In this document: piece by piece, positions 8,136-17,092 of the stretch | Layout: each line of letters begins with the position of its first letter | Position numbering within the stretch: the stretch's first letter is position 1 | Notes under the pieces: model-generated | The model's input: only the letters and a program-made list of their open reading frames with translations | Databases searched by the model: none | What the model was told of the DNA's origin: nothing | NCBI RefSeq assembly: GCF_013466785.1 | Contig: NZ_CP059163.1 | Coordinates: 434,001-498,000, forward strand | From: Nocardioides marinisabuli | GTDB lineage: Bacteria; Actinomycetota; Actinomycetes; Propionibacteriales; Nocardioidaceae | DNA length: 64,000 bases | Direction: 5' to 3' | Position numbers and translations under genes: made by a program

Positions 8136-9754
8136 AGCGCACCTCCGTCGTGTCCGTTCGAGCGGCCGGCAGCCCCGAGGCGGCTGCGTCCGCGCCGCTC
8201 GGCGGGCAGCGTGCCGGTCAGGCGCACCGGCAGCTGCGGCTCGCGCAGCCGGTCGGGCTGGAGCCGGCGCCCCGTCGTCCGGTCGAGGCGGTCGGGGTCC
8301 AGCACGACCACGCCCTGCACGTCGACACCGGCCTCGTCGACGGCGACGGCCACCCGGGCCAGGTCGGCGGCGGTCGCCGTCCCGGCGCCGACGGCGACGA
8401 CCCCGATGCAGCCGTGGGGCAGCCCGGGCCGCTCGGGGCGCGCCCGGTCGAGCACGACCATCAGCACCCGCAGGTCCTCGGGCGAGCCCTCGTGGAGCGG
8501 ACGGTTGACCCACAGGTGCCCGCGCAGCTCCTGCTCGGGGTGCACGCGGGCGCAGGCCGCCCACAGCCCCGCCGCCGAGCCGTGGCCGTGGTGCGGCACC
8601 AGGCGGGTGCGCAGCCCCACGGACGCGGCGTACGTCGCGAGCTGGGGGCCCAGGGCCAACGCGGCGGGGTCGTCGGACAGGGTCACGACCACCACGTCGG
8701 CGCTCGGGCAGCCCGGGCCTTTCGGGCCCCCCGGGCCCTCCGTCCCGGCGCCGTGGAGCCGGGTCAGCGTCCCGGCCGGCAGCACCTGGCGCAGGACCTG
8801 GCGCAGCGACCACGCGTCGACCGGGCCGGGTACGTAGCGTCCGAGCAGGGTGCGCCAGCCGGCCACGTTGCGGGCGGGGCGCGAGGAGAGGGAGGCCACC
8901 ACGGTGCTGCCCAGCGCGTCGGCGATCTCGTCGCGGAAGCGCAGGCGGCGGTCGCGCCGTGCCGAGACCAGCAGCGCGAGCATCGCCAGCAGGAGCAGGG
9001 CGGCGGCGCCGGCGAGGCCGTGCAGGACCCGCTGCAGCACCAGTCCGGGACGGGTCGCCGGCGAGGCCGCCTCGATCAGCGAGGCGGTGTCGCGGCCCAC
9101 GTCGGCCGAGGCCGCCTCGGCGACCTGGTCGGCCTGCAGCACCAGCGACGCCTGCTGGGCGGTGAGCTGGGCGAGGGCCGCGGTGAGGGCCTTCTCGGCG
9201 ACCGAGCCGAAGACCTCGGCGTCGCGGCGCTCGGTGGTGGCGCGGATGTCGCGGTCGACGGTGCGCAGGGTGGCGCGCAGGGTCTGCAGGCGGGTCTCGC
9301 GTCCGGAGCGGGCGGCGTCGCGCAGCCGGGCGGCGGCGCTGGAGATGTAGCGCAGCTCGGCCGCGGCGGCGGCGTCGGCCAGCTCGCGCGCCTGCTCGGG
9401 GCCGTCGGCGTGCGCGGTGAAGCGGAGCACGTCAGGGGTCGTCGCACTCACCTCGACCGCTTCCTGCACCTCGTGCAGGTCCAGCGGCGGCACGACCCGG
9501 CGGCCGGCCTGGCCGAGCACCAGGTCGCTGGTGGCCACGCGCACCTGCGTGCCGGAGTCGCGCTCGGCGGCGCCCACGCCCGACTCCGAGGACGGCGGCA
9601 GCAGGACCACGCTGGTGCTCGTCCACTGGGGCGGGCGGTACACCGCCAGCGCGACCCCTGCGACGGCGCCGACCACGACCACCAGGAGGAGCAGCCGGAG
9701 GTGACGGCGCAGCGTGGCCCAGACCGCGCCCAGGTCGAGGTTCTGCTCAGACAT
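8132..9754 (-). CDS. Wzz-like chain-length determinant / capsular polysaccharide co-polymerase
   Basis: 540 residues. It opens with a short cytoplasmic segment and a strong membrane helix (RLLLLVVVVGAVAGVALAV, residues about 19-37), followed by a Wzz-type domain with a proline-rich start (YRPPQWTSTSVVLLPP). A helical coiled region follows (residues about 130-215), then a second helix (GAAALLLLAMLALLVSA). The C-terminal part has VVVVTLSDDPAALALGP in place of a P-loop, so it probably does not hydrolyse ATP. The ATG at 9754 overlaps the heparinase-like gene by 8 nt. Inferred role: paired with the protein encoded at 6543-8135 to set chain length or help export. Confidence 0.8.
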   Translation of the reverse strand: MSEQNLDLGAVWATLRRHLRLLLLVVVVGAVAGVALAVYRPPQWTSTSVVLLPPSSESGVGAAERDSGTQVRVATSDLVLGQAGRRVVPPLDLHEVQEAVEVSATTPDVLRFTAHADGPEQARELADAAAAAELRYISSAAARLRDAARSGRETRLQTLRATLRTVDRDIRATTERRDAEVFGSVAEKALTAALAQLTAQQASLVLQADQVAEAASADVGRDTASLIEAASPATRPGLVLQRVLHGLAGAAALLLLAMLALLVSARRDRRLRFRDEIADALGSTVVASLSSRPARNVAGWRTLLGRYVPGPVDAWSLRQVLRQVLPAGTLTRLHGAGTEGPGGPKGPGCPSADVVVVTLSDDPAALALGPQLATYAASVGLRTRLVPHHGHGSAAGLWAACARVHPEQELRGHLWVNRPLHEGSPEDLRVLMVVLDRARPERPGLPHGCIGVVAVGAGTATAADLARVAVAVDEAGVDVQGVVVLDPDRLDRTTGRRLQPDRLREPQLPVRLTGTLPAERRGRSRLGAAGRSNGHDGGAL

Positions 9755-11760
9755 GCTGCGGCCCTCCCTCGACGTCGAGGAGCAGCAGGGTGCGCAGCTG
9801 CACCCGGTGGTGCAGCTCGCCGCGGCCGACCAGCGTGGTGCTGGGCCGGCGACGGCCCAGCCCCTCCGACCACCACCCCAGGGGCGGGTCCTCCTCGCCC
9901 CGGTGCCAGGTCCACTCCAGCTCGGGGGGCAGGTGCAGCAGCGCCACGACCTGCTCGTCGAGGCCCGGCCGGGTCCAGCCGAGCCGGGCCAGCGACCCGT
10001 GCAGCGCGGCCTCGACCTCGGGACCCAGGTGGTAGGACATCCGGATCGCGTGGGTGCGCGAGGCGGTCAGCTCGTCGAGGACCTGCAGCGCGCCGGAGCG
10101 CCGGTCCAGGCGCACGGCGCGGTCGTGGCGCAGGGCCGGGTCGAGCCGGGCGTAGCCGGTGTGGTGCGCCGACCAGACCTGCACGTCGAGGTCGCCGACC
10201 TCGACGTGGTCGACCTGGGACCGGGCGTGCTGGGTCCAGAGGAAGGGCCCCCCGGGCGTCGACTGGTCGAGTCCGTCGACCTCGATGGTGTTGTGGGCGG
10301 CGGTGGAGCGGAAGTAGCCGCGCCAACCCGGCTCGCCGTGGTAGCAGTAGGTGCCCGGGTCGGCGAGCACGTCGACGCCGTCGTGGCGCACCTCCAGCGA
10401 CAGCGCGTCCGCGTGCGCGTGGGCGGCCAGCGACCCGAAGCCGTGCGGGCCGCCGTCGACGCGGCACCAGATCTCGGGCCGGACCCCCGCCGGGTGCGCA
10501 GCAGGGCGAGCCCGGCGCCCTCGAAGACGTCGGGACGCGTCGCCGGACGCTCCCCCGCACCGGCTGCCGCCGGGCCCAGGAGAGCGGCGACCAGCACCGA
10601 CACCACGCCGCCGCGACGGCGCGGCCACCAGGGCTGGGGCCCGACGAGCGCCTGGCCGAGCCCGAGCAGCTGCTCCCACGGGTCCTCGGCGGGGTCGGCC
10701 AGCAGCAGCGCGCGGCCCTCGTCGCCGTCACCGTGGCGGCGGGCGCCCGCTGCGGTCCAGCAGCGCCGCGGCCGCGTCGAGGCCCGCGGTCACGAGGTCG
10801 GCGTCGGGGCCGTCCCCGGGGTGCCCGGCGGCGCGGGCCTCGACCAGCGCCAGCGCTGCCAGCTCGCACACGAAGCGGTGGTAGTCGCCGGCCTGCTCGC
10901 GGTTGAGCCCGTCGGCGAAGGTGTTGCTCCGCAGGTCGCGGCGCAGCTGGCGCCCGGCCTCGACCCGCCACCGCTCGCTCTCCTCGAACCACGGGAAGGC
11001 GCAGGCGGCGACCAGGCGGCCGCAGCTCTCGGCGACCGCGTGGTTGTTGGCCGAGCTCCCACGGCTGGGGAAGCTGCGCAGGTGCTCCTGGTGCCAGCGC
11101 AGCTGGGCCAGGGCGCCGTCGTCGTCCTCGAAGAGGTCGCGCACGCCCGACCACCCGTCGAGCAGCCGACGGGTCCAGGCCCACGAGACGAGCCGTAGCC
11201 CGAGCTCGATGCCGCTGGTCCAGTGCACCCCGCGCAGCACCGGGTTGGCCGCCCACCACGAGCGCAGCTGGTGGGCGGCGGCCTCGGCGTACTCGTCCTC
11301 GCCGGTGAGCCAGTAGGCGCCGGCGAGCACCGTCACGTGCTGGTGGCGCGAGAGCTCCCAGACCTGCTTGACGTCACCGGTCACCCCGGGGTCGCGGTGG
11401 TCGATGCGGAAGGCCAGGACGTCCTGGGGCGCCCGGGTGCCCGAGAAGGGGTCGAGGAACCAGTCGGGGTCGCGCAGGTCGGTGCGCTCGCGGCCCAGCA
11501 CGCTCCAGCGCCCGGCCAGCAGCCGGTCGGCCGCCGAGGTGAGCGCCGCGACGTCGTGCGGGCACCAGCTCGACCGACGCGTCGGGCACCGGCGAGGCGA
11601 AACGGCGCGGCTCCAGCAGCCCGGGCACGGGTGCGCCGGCCCGCTGCGGCAGCGTGTGCACCACCACGGCGCGGCGCGCCTCGTCGCCCACGCGCAGCGC
11701 GACCTCGCGGGTCGACATCCGTGTCAGCCGGCGCGCGTACCAGGACAGGGGTGTGCTCAT
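9747..11760 (-). pseudogene. Heparinase II/III family protein, reading frame broken by three single-base indels
   Basis: Coding signal continues across three frames. The first frame begins MSTPLSWYARRLTRMSTREV and runs to about 11557. The second carries RTDLRDPDWFLDPFSG, NPVLRGVHWTSGIELGLRL and SSANNHAVAESCG to about 10740. The third gives GDGDEGRALLLADP and DVFEGAGLALLR. After about 10486 the frame changes again to WCRVDGGPHGFGSLAAHAHA, the C-terminal beta-domain metal/active-site stretch of heparinase II/III. Removing one base near 11557 and 10740 and adding one C in the C5 run at 10484-10488 restores a roughly 670-residue protein. Such lyases cleave uronic-acid polymers. All core motifs survive, so a sequencing error is at least as likely as real decay. 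Confidence 0.82.
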
Positions 11761-13892
11761 CGTGCCGCCTCCAGCGTCGTCCGGGTGGTGGTCACCAGCG
11801 AGGCCGGGTCGATCGGCATCGGGCCGCCGGTGCGCACCGCGGTCACGAAGGCCGCGACCGCGGCGCGGTGCCCCTTGTCGGGGCCGGTGCGGGAGCGGCG
11901 CACGTCGCGGCCGCGCTCGCTCCACACCGTGGTGCGCACGAAGTTGTCGAGCAGGGCGCTGCGCCCACCCCCGAGCACGTCGAGGCTCTCCTTGCCGCAG
12001 CGCCGGGAGCCGCCGGTCGCGTAGGTGATCGTGCCCAGCGAGCCCCCCGCGAAGCGCAGCAGCACGCTCACGTCCTGGCCGTCGCCCGAGCGCTGCGCGC
12101 AGACGTCGACCGGGTCCTCCCCCGTCCAGGCGCTCAGCAGGTCGATGAAGTGCCCGCCCTCGCCCACGAAGCGGGAGCCCTCCGCCCGGTCGAGGTACCA
12201 GCTGCTCGCGCCCAGGCGTCCGGCGTTGACCAGGTAGCGCAGCGACACCGGTTCGCCCTCGCCGCCGAAGCGCCGCCTCAGGTCGAGGAAGGAGGGCGCG
12301 AAGCGGCGGTTGAAGCCGACCATGAGCCGCTCGTTGCCGGTGCGCGCCATCGTCTCCTCGACGCGGCCCAGCTCCTCCTCGGAGAGCGCCAGCGGCTTCT
12401 CCACGTAGACCGCCTTGCCGCTCTCGAGCGCGGCGCAGACCAGGTCGGCGTGGGTGCGGTGCCGGGTCGCGACCAGCACGGCGTCGAGGGTGTCGTCCTC
12501 GACGACGGCCTGCGCGTCGGTGCCCGCGGAGGCGAAGCCGAAGGCCCGCTGGGCGTTGATGCTCGACAGCGAGGTCGCGGTGGCCACCCGCACGAGGTCG
12601 ACGTCCCCGGCGGCCGCCAGGCCCGGCAGCAGCATCGACGAGGCGTGGCTGCCGGCGCCGATGACGCCCAGGCGCACGGCCCCGCTGCGCGGGCGGGCCC
12701 CCCGGGTCGCGCGACGGACCGGGCGCACCGGCGCCTCGGCGTACGCCGGGCCCTCGCCGTCGCGCGCGGGGTAGGACAGCAGGTGCCCCACGCCGGTGAC
12801 CCCGCCCGAGCGCAGCTCGTCGTAGACCGCCGGCGCGTCGGTGACCGGGTGGTTGCTGGAGACGAGCCCGCTGATGTCGAGCGAGCCGTCGGCGAGCAGC
12901 GCGAGGAAGCAGGCGATGTTGCGCTCCTCGGTCCAGCGCACGTAGCCGAGCGGGTAGTCGATGCCGTCGATCTCGTAGCGGTCGTCGTAGCGCCCGGGCC
13001 CGTAGGAGCGCGAGAAGCGGACGTCGAGCTCCTTCTCGTAGTAGGCGTTCCAGGGCAGGTCGAGGCGGGTCTTGCCGATGTCGACGACGCAGGCGCGGTC
13101 GCGCGCCAGCCGGGCCGCCAGCTCGACGGGCCCGTTGCTGGTCCCGCCCGCGGCGAGGAAGACGTGGTCGGCGCCGCCGGGGGCGCCGGCGCGCAGGAGC
13201 GTCTCGAGGCCGGCCACCCCGGTGGGGTCGGGCCCGGCGCAGCCGATCGCCCCGCCCTCCTCGGCGGTGCGGCAGCGCTCCTCGAGGGTGTCGACGCCCA
13301 CCACGCGCACGCCGGCGTTGACCAGGAGCCGCACCAGCAGCTGGCCGACCAGCCCCAGGCCGACCACGCACGCGGTCTCACCGAGCTGCACCTCGGCGCG
13401 GCGCAGCGCCTGCATCGCGATCGCGCCCACGGTGGCGAACGCCGCGTGCTCGGCGAGCACCCCGTCGGGCACCCGCACGCACAGGTTGCGCGGCACCCAG
13501 TTGACCTCGGCGTGCAGCGCGAACTCGTTGCCGGCCGCGGCGACCAGGTCGCCCACCTCCAGGCCCTGCACGCCCTGGCCGACCTCGACGACCACGCCGC
13601 ACAGCGAGTAGCCCAGCGGGGTCCAGCTGTCGAGGCGCTGGCGGGTCTTGCGGTAGGTCGCCACCGCCCCGTTGGCCGCCACCGCGTCGAGGACCTGGCG
13701 GACCTGGTCGGGGCGGTGGCGGGCCTTGGCCAGCAGCGACATCCGTGCCTCGGAGACCTTCATCAGCTCGGTGCCGGTCGAGATCAGCGAGTACGACGTG
13801 CGCACCAGCACGCCGCCGGGCCGGCAGGAGGGCACGGGCGCGTCGAGCACCGCGAGCTCACCGGAGCTGTAGTTCTGGGCCACGTGCCACAT
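11757..13892 (-). CDS. Bi-domain oxidoreductase (zinc-alcohol-dehydrogenase-like plus Gfo/Idh/MocA)
   Basis: 711 residues in two fused parts. Residues 1 to about 360 are medium-chain-dehydrogenase-like (LDSWTPLGYSLCGVVVEVG; VVGLGLVGQLLVRLLVNAGV, the Rossmann loop). The remainder is a Gfo/Idh/MocA oxidoreductase (RLGVIGAGSHASSMLLPGL; AVYVEKPLALSEEEL, with the conserved EKP lysine). This fusion is common in actinobacterial and proteobacterial polysaccharide clusters beside heparinase-like genes. The ATG at 13892 was chosen because GAGGAG sits 6 nt upstream and MWHVAQNYSSGELAV matches family starts; an in-frame ATG at 13919 overlaps the asnB-like stop. It probably modifies a nucleotide sugar; the exact reaction is unknown. 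Confidence 0.88.
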   Translation of the reverse strand: MWHVAQNYSSGELAVLDAPVPSCRPGGVLVRTSYSLISTGTELMKVSEARMSLLAKARHRPDQVRQVLDAVAANGAVATYRKTRQRLDSWTPLGYSLCGVVVEVGQGVQGLEVGDLVAAAGNEFALHAEVNWVPRNLCVRVPDGVLAEHAAFATVGAIAMQALRRAEVQLGETACVVGLGLVGQLLVRLLVNAGVRVVGVDTLEERCRTAEEGGAIGCAGPDPTGVAGLETLLRAGAPGGADHVFLAAGGTSNGPVELAARLARDRACVVDIGKTRLDLPWNAYYEKELDVRFSRSYGPGRYDDRYEIDGIDYPLGYVRWTEERNIACFLALLADGSLDISGLVSSNHPVTDAPAVYDELRSGGVTGVGHLLSYPARDGEGPAYAEAPVRPVRRATRGARPRSGAVRLGVIGAGSHASSMLLPGLAAAGDVDLVRVATATSLSSINAQRAFGFASAGTDAQAVVEDDTLDAVLVATRHRTHADLVCAALESGKAVYVEKPLALSEEELGRVEETMARTGNERLMVGFNRRFAPSFLDLRRRFGGEGEPVSLRYLVNAGRLGASSWYLDRAEGSRFVGEGGHFIDLLSAWTGEDPVDVCAQRSGDGQDVSVLLRFAGGSLGTITYATGGSRRCGKESLDVLGGGRSALLDNFVRTTVWSERGRDVRRSRTGPDKGHRAAVAAFVTAVRTGGPMPIDPASLVTTTRTTLEAAR

Positions 13893-13915
13893 GCGCGTCT
13901 CCTCGTCGGGTCTTC

Positions 13916-15832
13916 TCATCGCGCGACACCGACCCCGGCGTCGCGGGCGTTGCGGAACCACAGCTCCAGGCTGAGCAGCTGCCACAGCTGCTGGGAGCGG
14001 TCGCGGCGTCCGCTGCGCTGGTCGTGCACCAGCGCGGTCAGGGGCCCGGGGCGCAGGAACCCGGAGCCGACCAGCTCCCCGTGCAGGAGCAGGTCGTCGA
14101 TCATGGGTCGCAGGTCGTGGGTGGTCCAGGCCCGCAGCGGTGCCCCGAAGGACGCCTTGGGCCGGTCGATGACCTCGTCGGGCAGCCAGGCCCGGGCGAT
14201 CCGCTTCAGCCCCGCCTTCTGCACCCGTCCGTCGATCTTGGGCACGGCCTGCGGCGCGAAGGCCGCGCGCAGCACCTCGATGTCGACGAACGGCACCCGG
14301 ACCTCGGTGGAGGCGGCCATCGAGGCGCGGTCGGTGTAGGTCAGGTTCAGCCCCGGCAGGAACATCCGCGTGTCGGCCAGGCACATCCGGTCGAGGTGGT
14401 CCTCGAAGGAGGTGTCCTCGTAGGTGGCGCGGTGCTGGTCCACCAGGTCGTCGACGAGCCCGGCCAGGTCGGGGTCGAGCAGGGCCCGCAGCCCCTCCGG
14501 GTCGTGCAGGGTGTAGCTGCGGCGGAACGCCTCCTCCTCGGGCAGGCCGGCGAAGGCGACGAAGCGCTGCGCCCACCGCACCGGTCGCACCCCCCGCCCG
14601 GCCAGCGCGACCGGCAGCCGCTCGACCGCGGGCCCCAGCACCCGCGAGCGCAGCGGCTCGGGCAGGCGGCGGTAGCGGGCGGCCAGCAGGTTGGCCAGGT
14701 GCTTGCGGTAGCCCCCGAAGAGCTCGTCGGCACCGGTGCCCGAGAGCAGCACCTCCACGCCCGCGCCGCGGGCGGCCTCGCACATCAGGAAGGTGTTGAG
14801 CGCGGCCGGGTCGCCGACCGGCTCGTCGAGCACGTCGACCATCCGCGGCAGCATCGAGACCACGTCGGGGCCGATCTCGATCTCGTGCAGCCGCACCCCC
14901 AGCTGCCGGGCGAGCCGGCGCGCGTACGCCGCGTCGTCGGGCATCGCCTCCATCCGCCGGTCCACCGCGCGGAAGCCGATCGTCCAGGCCTCCACGTCGG
15001 GGTCGTGGCGGTGCGCCAGCGCGGTGATGATGCTGGAGTCCAGCCCTCCGCTGAGGAAGGTCGCGACCGGGACGTCGGCGACCAGGTGGGCGCGCACCGA
15101 GTCCTCGACGGTGGCGGCCAGGTCGACCGGCGGGCCGGCCGCGGCCGCGGCGGCCTCGTCGGCGATGCTGCAGAAGACCCCGGTGCGCGTGCTGCCGTCG
15201 GGGCGGTGCTCCGACCAGGTGCCGGGCTCGAGCTTGCGCACGCCGCGCACCGCGTCGCACTCGGTGGGCAGCCAGTAGTAGAGCGTGGAGGCGACCATGC
15301 CGGCCGGGTCGACACCCAGCTCGGGGCCCAGCGCCTCGACGACGGCCTTGAGCTCGGAGGCGAACACGATGCCCGCGCCCCTGCGCAGCACGAAGAGCGG
15401 CTTGATCCCGAACGGGTCGCGGGCCAGGGTCAGGCAGCCGGTGCGCTCGTCGTGCAGCGCCAGCGCGAACATCCCGCGCAGCCGGGCCAGGCCGGCGGTG
15501 CCCCAGGCCCGCCAGGCCTCGAGGACGACCTCGGTGTCGGAGGCCGTCGCGAAGCGCACCCCGTGCCCCTCGAGCTCGCGGCGCAGCTCGCGGTAGTTGT
15601 AGACCTCGCCGTTGTAGACCAGGCGGAGGCCGTCCTTGACCAGCGGCTGGTCGGAGGCCGTGACCGGGTCGATGATGGACAGGCGCCGGTGGCCCAGCAC
15701 GACCGAGGTCGTGGGGTCGACGAGCTCCACGACCCCCCGCGCGTCGGGCCCGCGGTGCTCGAGCCGGTCGGTCATCGTCGTGACGAGGACCTTGCCGTCG
15801 TCCTGCTGGTAGGCGCCCGCGATCCCGCACAC
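13916..15832 (-). CDS. asnB: Asparagine synthase (glutamine-hydrolysing)-like amidotransferase
   Basis: 638 residues. The N-terminal class II glutamine amidotransferase domain starts MCGIAGAYQQ with catalytic Cys2 and contains LEHRGPDARG and YNGEVYNYRELR. The synthetase domain has the PPi-loop FLSGGLDSSIITAL and GTGADELFGGY. Length and motif order fit AsnB. In exopolysaccharide operons such paralogs usually transfer ammonia to a uronic acid or other carboxylate on the sugar rather than make free asparagine. That fits the uronate-forming dehydrogenase encoded at the head of this operon, but is inference. Three nt separate it from the upstream GT4 gene. The asnB symbol denotes family only. Confidence 0.88.
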   Translation of the reverse strand: MCGIAGAYQQDDGKVLVTTMTDRLEHRGPDARGVVELVDPTTSVVLGHRRLSIIDPVTASDQPLVKDGLRLVYNGEVYNYRELRRELEGHGVRFATASDTEVVLEAWRAWGTAGLARLRGMFALALHDERTGCLTLARDPFGIKPLFVLRRGAGIVFASELKAVVEALGPELGVDPAGMVASTLYYWLPTECDAVRGVRKLEPGTWSEHRPDGSTRTGVFCSIADEAAAAAAGPPVDLAATVEDSVRAHLVADVPVATFLSGGLDSSIITALAHRHDPDVEAWTIGFRAVDRRMEAMPDDAAYARRLARQLGVRLHEIEIGPDVVSMLPRMVDVLDEPVGDPAALNTFLMCEAARGAGVEVLLSGTGADELFGGYRKHLANLLAARYRRLPEPLRSRVLGPAVERLPVALAGRGVRPVRWAQRFVAFAGLPEEEAFRRSYTLHDPEGLRALLDPDLAGLVDDLVDQHRATYEDTSFEDHLDRMCLADTRMFLPGLNLTYTDRASMAASTEVRVPFVDIEVLRAAFAPQAVPKIDGRVQKAGLKRIARAWLPDEVIDRPKASFGAPLRAWTTHDLRPMIDDLLLHGELVGSGFLRPGPLTALVHDQRSGRRDRSQQLWQLLSLELWFRNARDAGVGVAR

Positions 15833-15835
15833 CGC

Positions 15836-17092
15836 TCAGCCCTGCGCTTCCTGCAGGTCCCGGACCCGCCCGGCCAGCTCCTCGACCACGGCGAGGTAGC
15901 CCTGCTCCTGGTGCACCCAGGCCAGCTCCTCCTCCACCCGTGCCCGCCCCGTGCGCGACATCTGCTCGCGCTGCTCCGGGTCGTCGAGCAGCTCCAGGAG
16001 GGCTCGCGCGTAGTCCTCGGCCCCCGCCCCACGGGGGACGAAGCGGGCCGCGTCGGCCGCCGAGACCCGCGTCTCGGGCAGGTCGAAGGCCAGCACCGGC
16101 AGGCCCAGGGCCATGTACTCCATGGTCTTGTTCATCGTCGAGACGTCGTTGAGCGGGTTGCTGGGGTCGGGCGAGAGCCCCACGTCGGCGGTGGAGAGCA
16201 CCGCGAGCATGTGCTCGTCGCTGACCCGTCCGGGCATCTCGACCGCGCCCTGCAGGCCCAGCCGGTCGCGCTCGGCGACGAGCTCGGCGTGGCAGTCGCC
16301 ACCGCCCATCACCGCGAAGGCGACGTCGTCGCGCCCCCACCGGTTGACCACGACGTCGGCCGCTGCGACGACCAGGTCGACGCCGTCCTGGGGGCCCATC
16401 ACCCCCAGGTAGGCCACCAGGTGCCGCCGGCCGCGGCGCAGCGCCGGGTCGGGCTCCACCGCCCGCAGCCGCTCGAGGTCGGGGCCGGTGCGCACCACGC
16501 GCACGTGCTCGGGTGCCTTGCCGCCCCGCTCGACCGCCACGGCGGCGTACGACGTGTTGGTCGAGACCACCCGGTCGGCCGTGCGGAAGGTGGCGCGCTC
16601 CAGGGCCAGCAGCCCGCGGTGGGCCAGGCGCGAGCCCTCGGGGAAGCGCGACTCGTAGAGCTCGGGGCACAGGTCGTGGTGGTCGAAGAGGAAGCGGGTG
16701 CCGTCGCGCAGGCGCAGCAAGCGCGCGAGCGGCCAGAAGATGTCGGGCGGGTTGCAGGCCTGCATGACGTCGAAGCGGCCGCCGCGCCGGGCCCGCAGCA
16801 CCAGCCAGGCGGTGGCCAGGAAGGACCAGACGTACTCGGTCAGGTAGCCCAGCGCCCCGCCGCCCGGCGCGTAGGGCCGGTAGGCGTGGATGCTCACGCC
16901 GTCGACGACCTGGTGCCGCCCGGTGCCGCTGCCGCGCGGGCACACGACGGTGACGTCGTGCCCGGCCCGCCGCAGCGTGCGGCACTCCAGCCACACCCGC
17001 CGGTCGAAGGGGACCGGCAGGTTCTGCACCACGACCAGCACCCGGGCCGCCCCGGGCCGGCCGGTGGCGCCGGGGGTGGTGTGCCGCGTCAC
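15836..17092 (-). CDS. Glycosyltransferase family 4
   Basis: About 418 residues. It starts after a short tail with VLVVVQNLPVPFDRRVWLE, a highly typical GT4 start in actinobacterial exopolysaccharide clusters. It continues with RFLFDHHDLCPELYES and VVSTNTSYAAVAVERGG. The donor-binding domain has LVAYLGVMGPQDGVDLVV and STMNKTMEYMALGLPVLAFD, the position of the second glutamate of the E-x7-E site. The GTG at 17092 overlaps the dehydrogenase stop (GTGA), with another GTG one codon upstream. It is likely an early transferase in repeat-unit assembly; the donor is not known. Confidence 0.87.
   Translation of the reverse strand: MTRHTTPGATGRPGAARVLVVVQNLPVPFDRRVWLECRTLRRAGHDVTVVCPRGSGTGRHQVVDGVSIHAYRPYAPGGGALGYLTEYVWSFLATAWLVLRARRGGRFDVMQACNPPDIFWPLARLLRLRDGTRFLFDHHDLCPELYESRFPEGSRLAHRGLLALERATFRTADRVVSTNTSYAAVAVERGGKAPEHVRVVRTGPDLERLRAVEPDPALRRGRRHLVAYLGVMGPQDGVDLVVAAADVVVNRWGRDDVAFAVMGGGDCHAELVAERDRLGLQGAVEMPGRVSDEHMLAVLSTADVGLSPDPSNPLNDVSTMNKTMEYMALGLPVLAFDLPETRVSAADAARFVPRGAGAEDYARALLELLDDPEQREQMSRTGRARVEEELAWVHQEQGYLAVVEELAGRVRDLQEAQG

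Noticed and set aside
9747..11760. Programmed ribosomal frameshifting in the heparinase-like gene
   Set aside because: Three shifts of mixed sign without slippery heptamers or downstream structures are better explained by sequence errors or decay.
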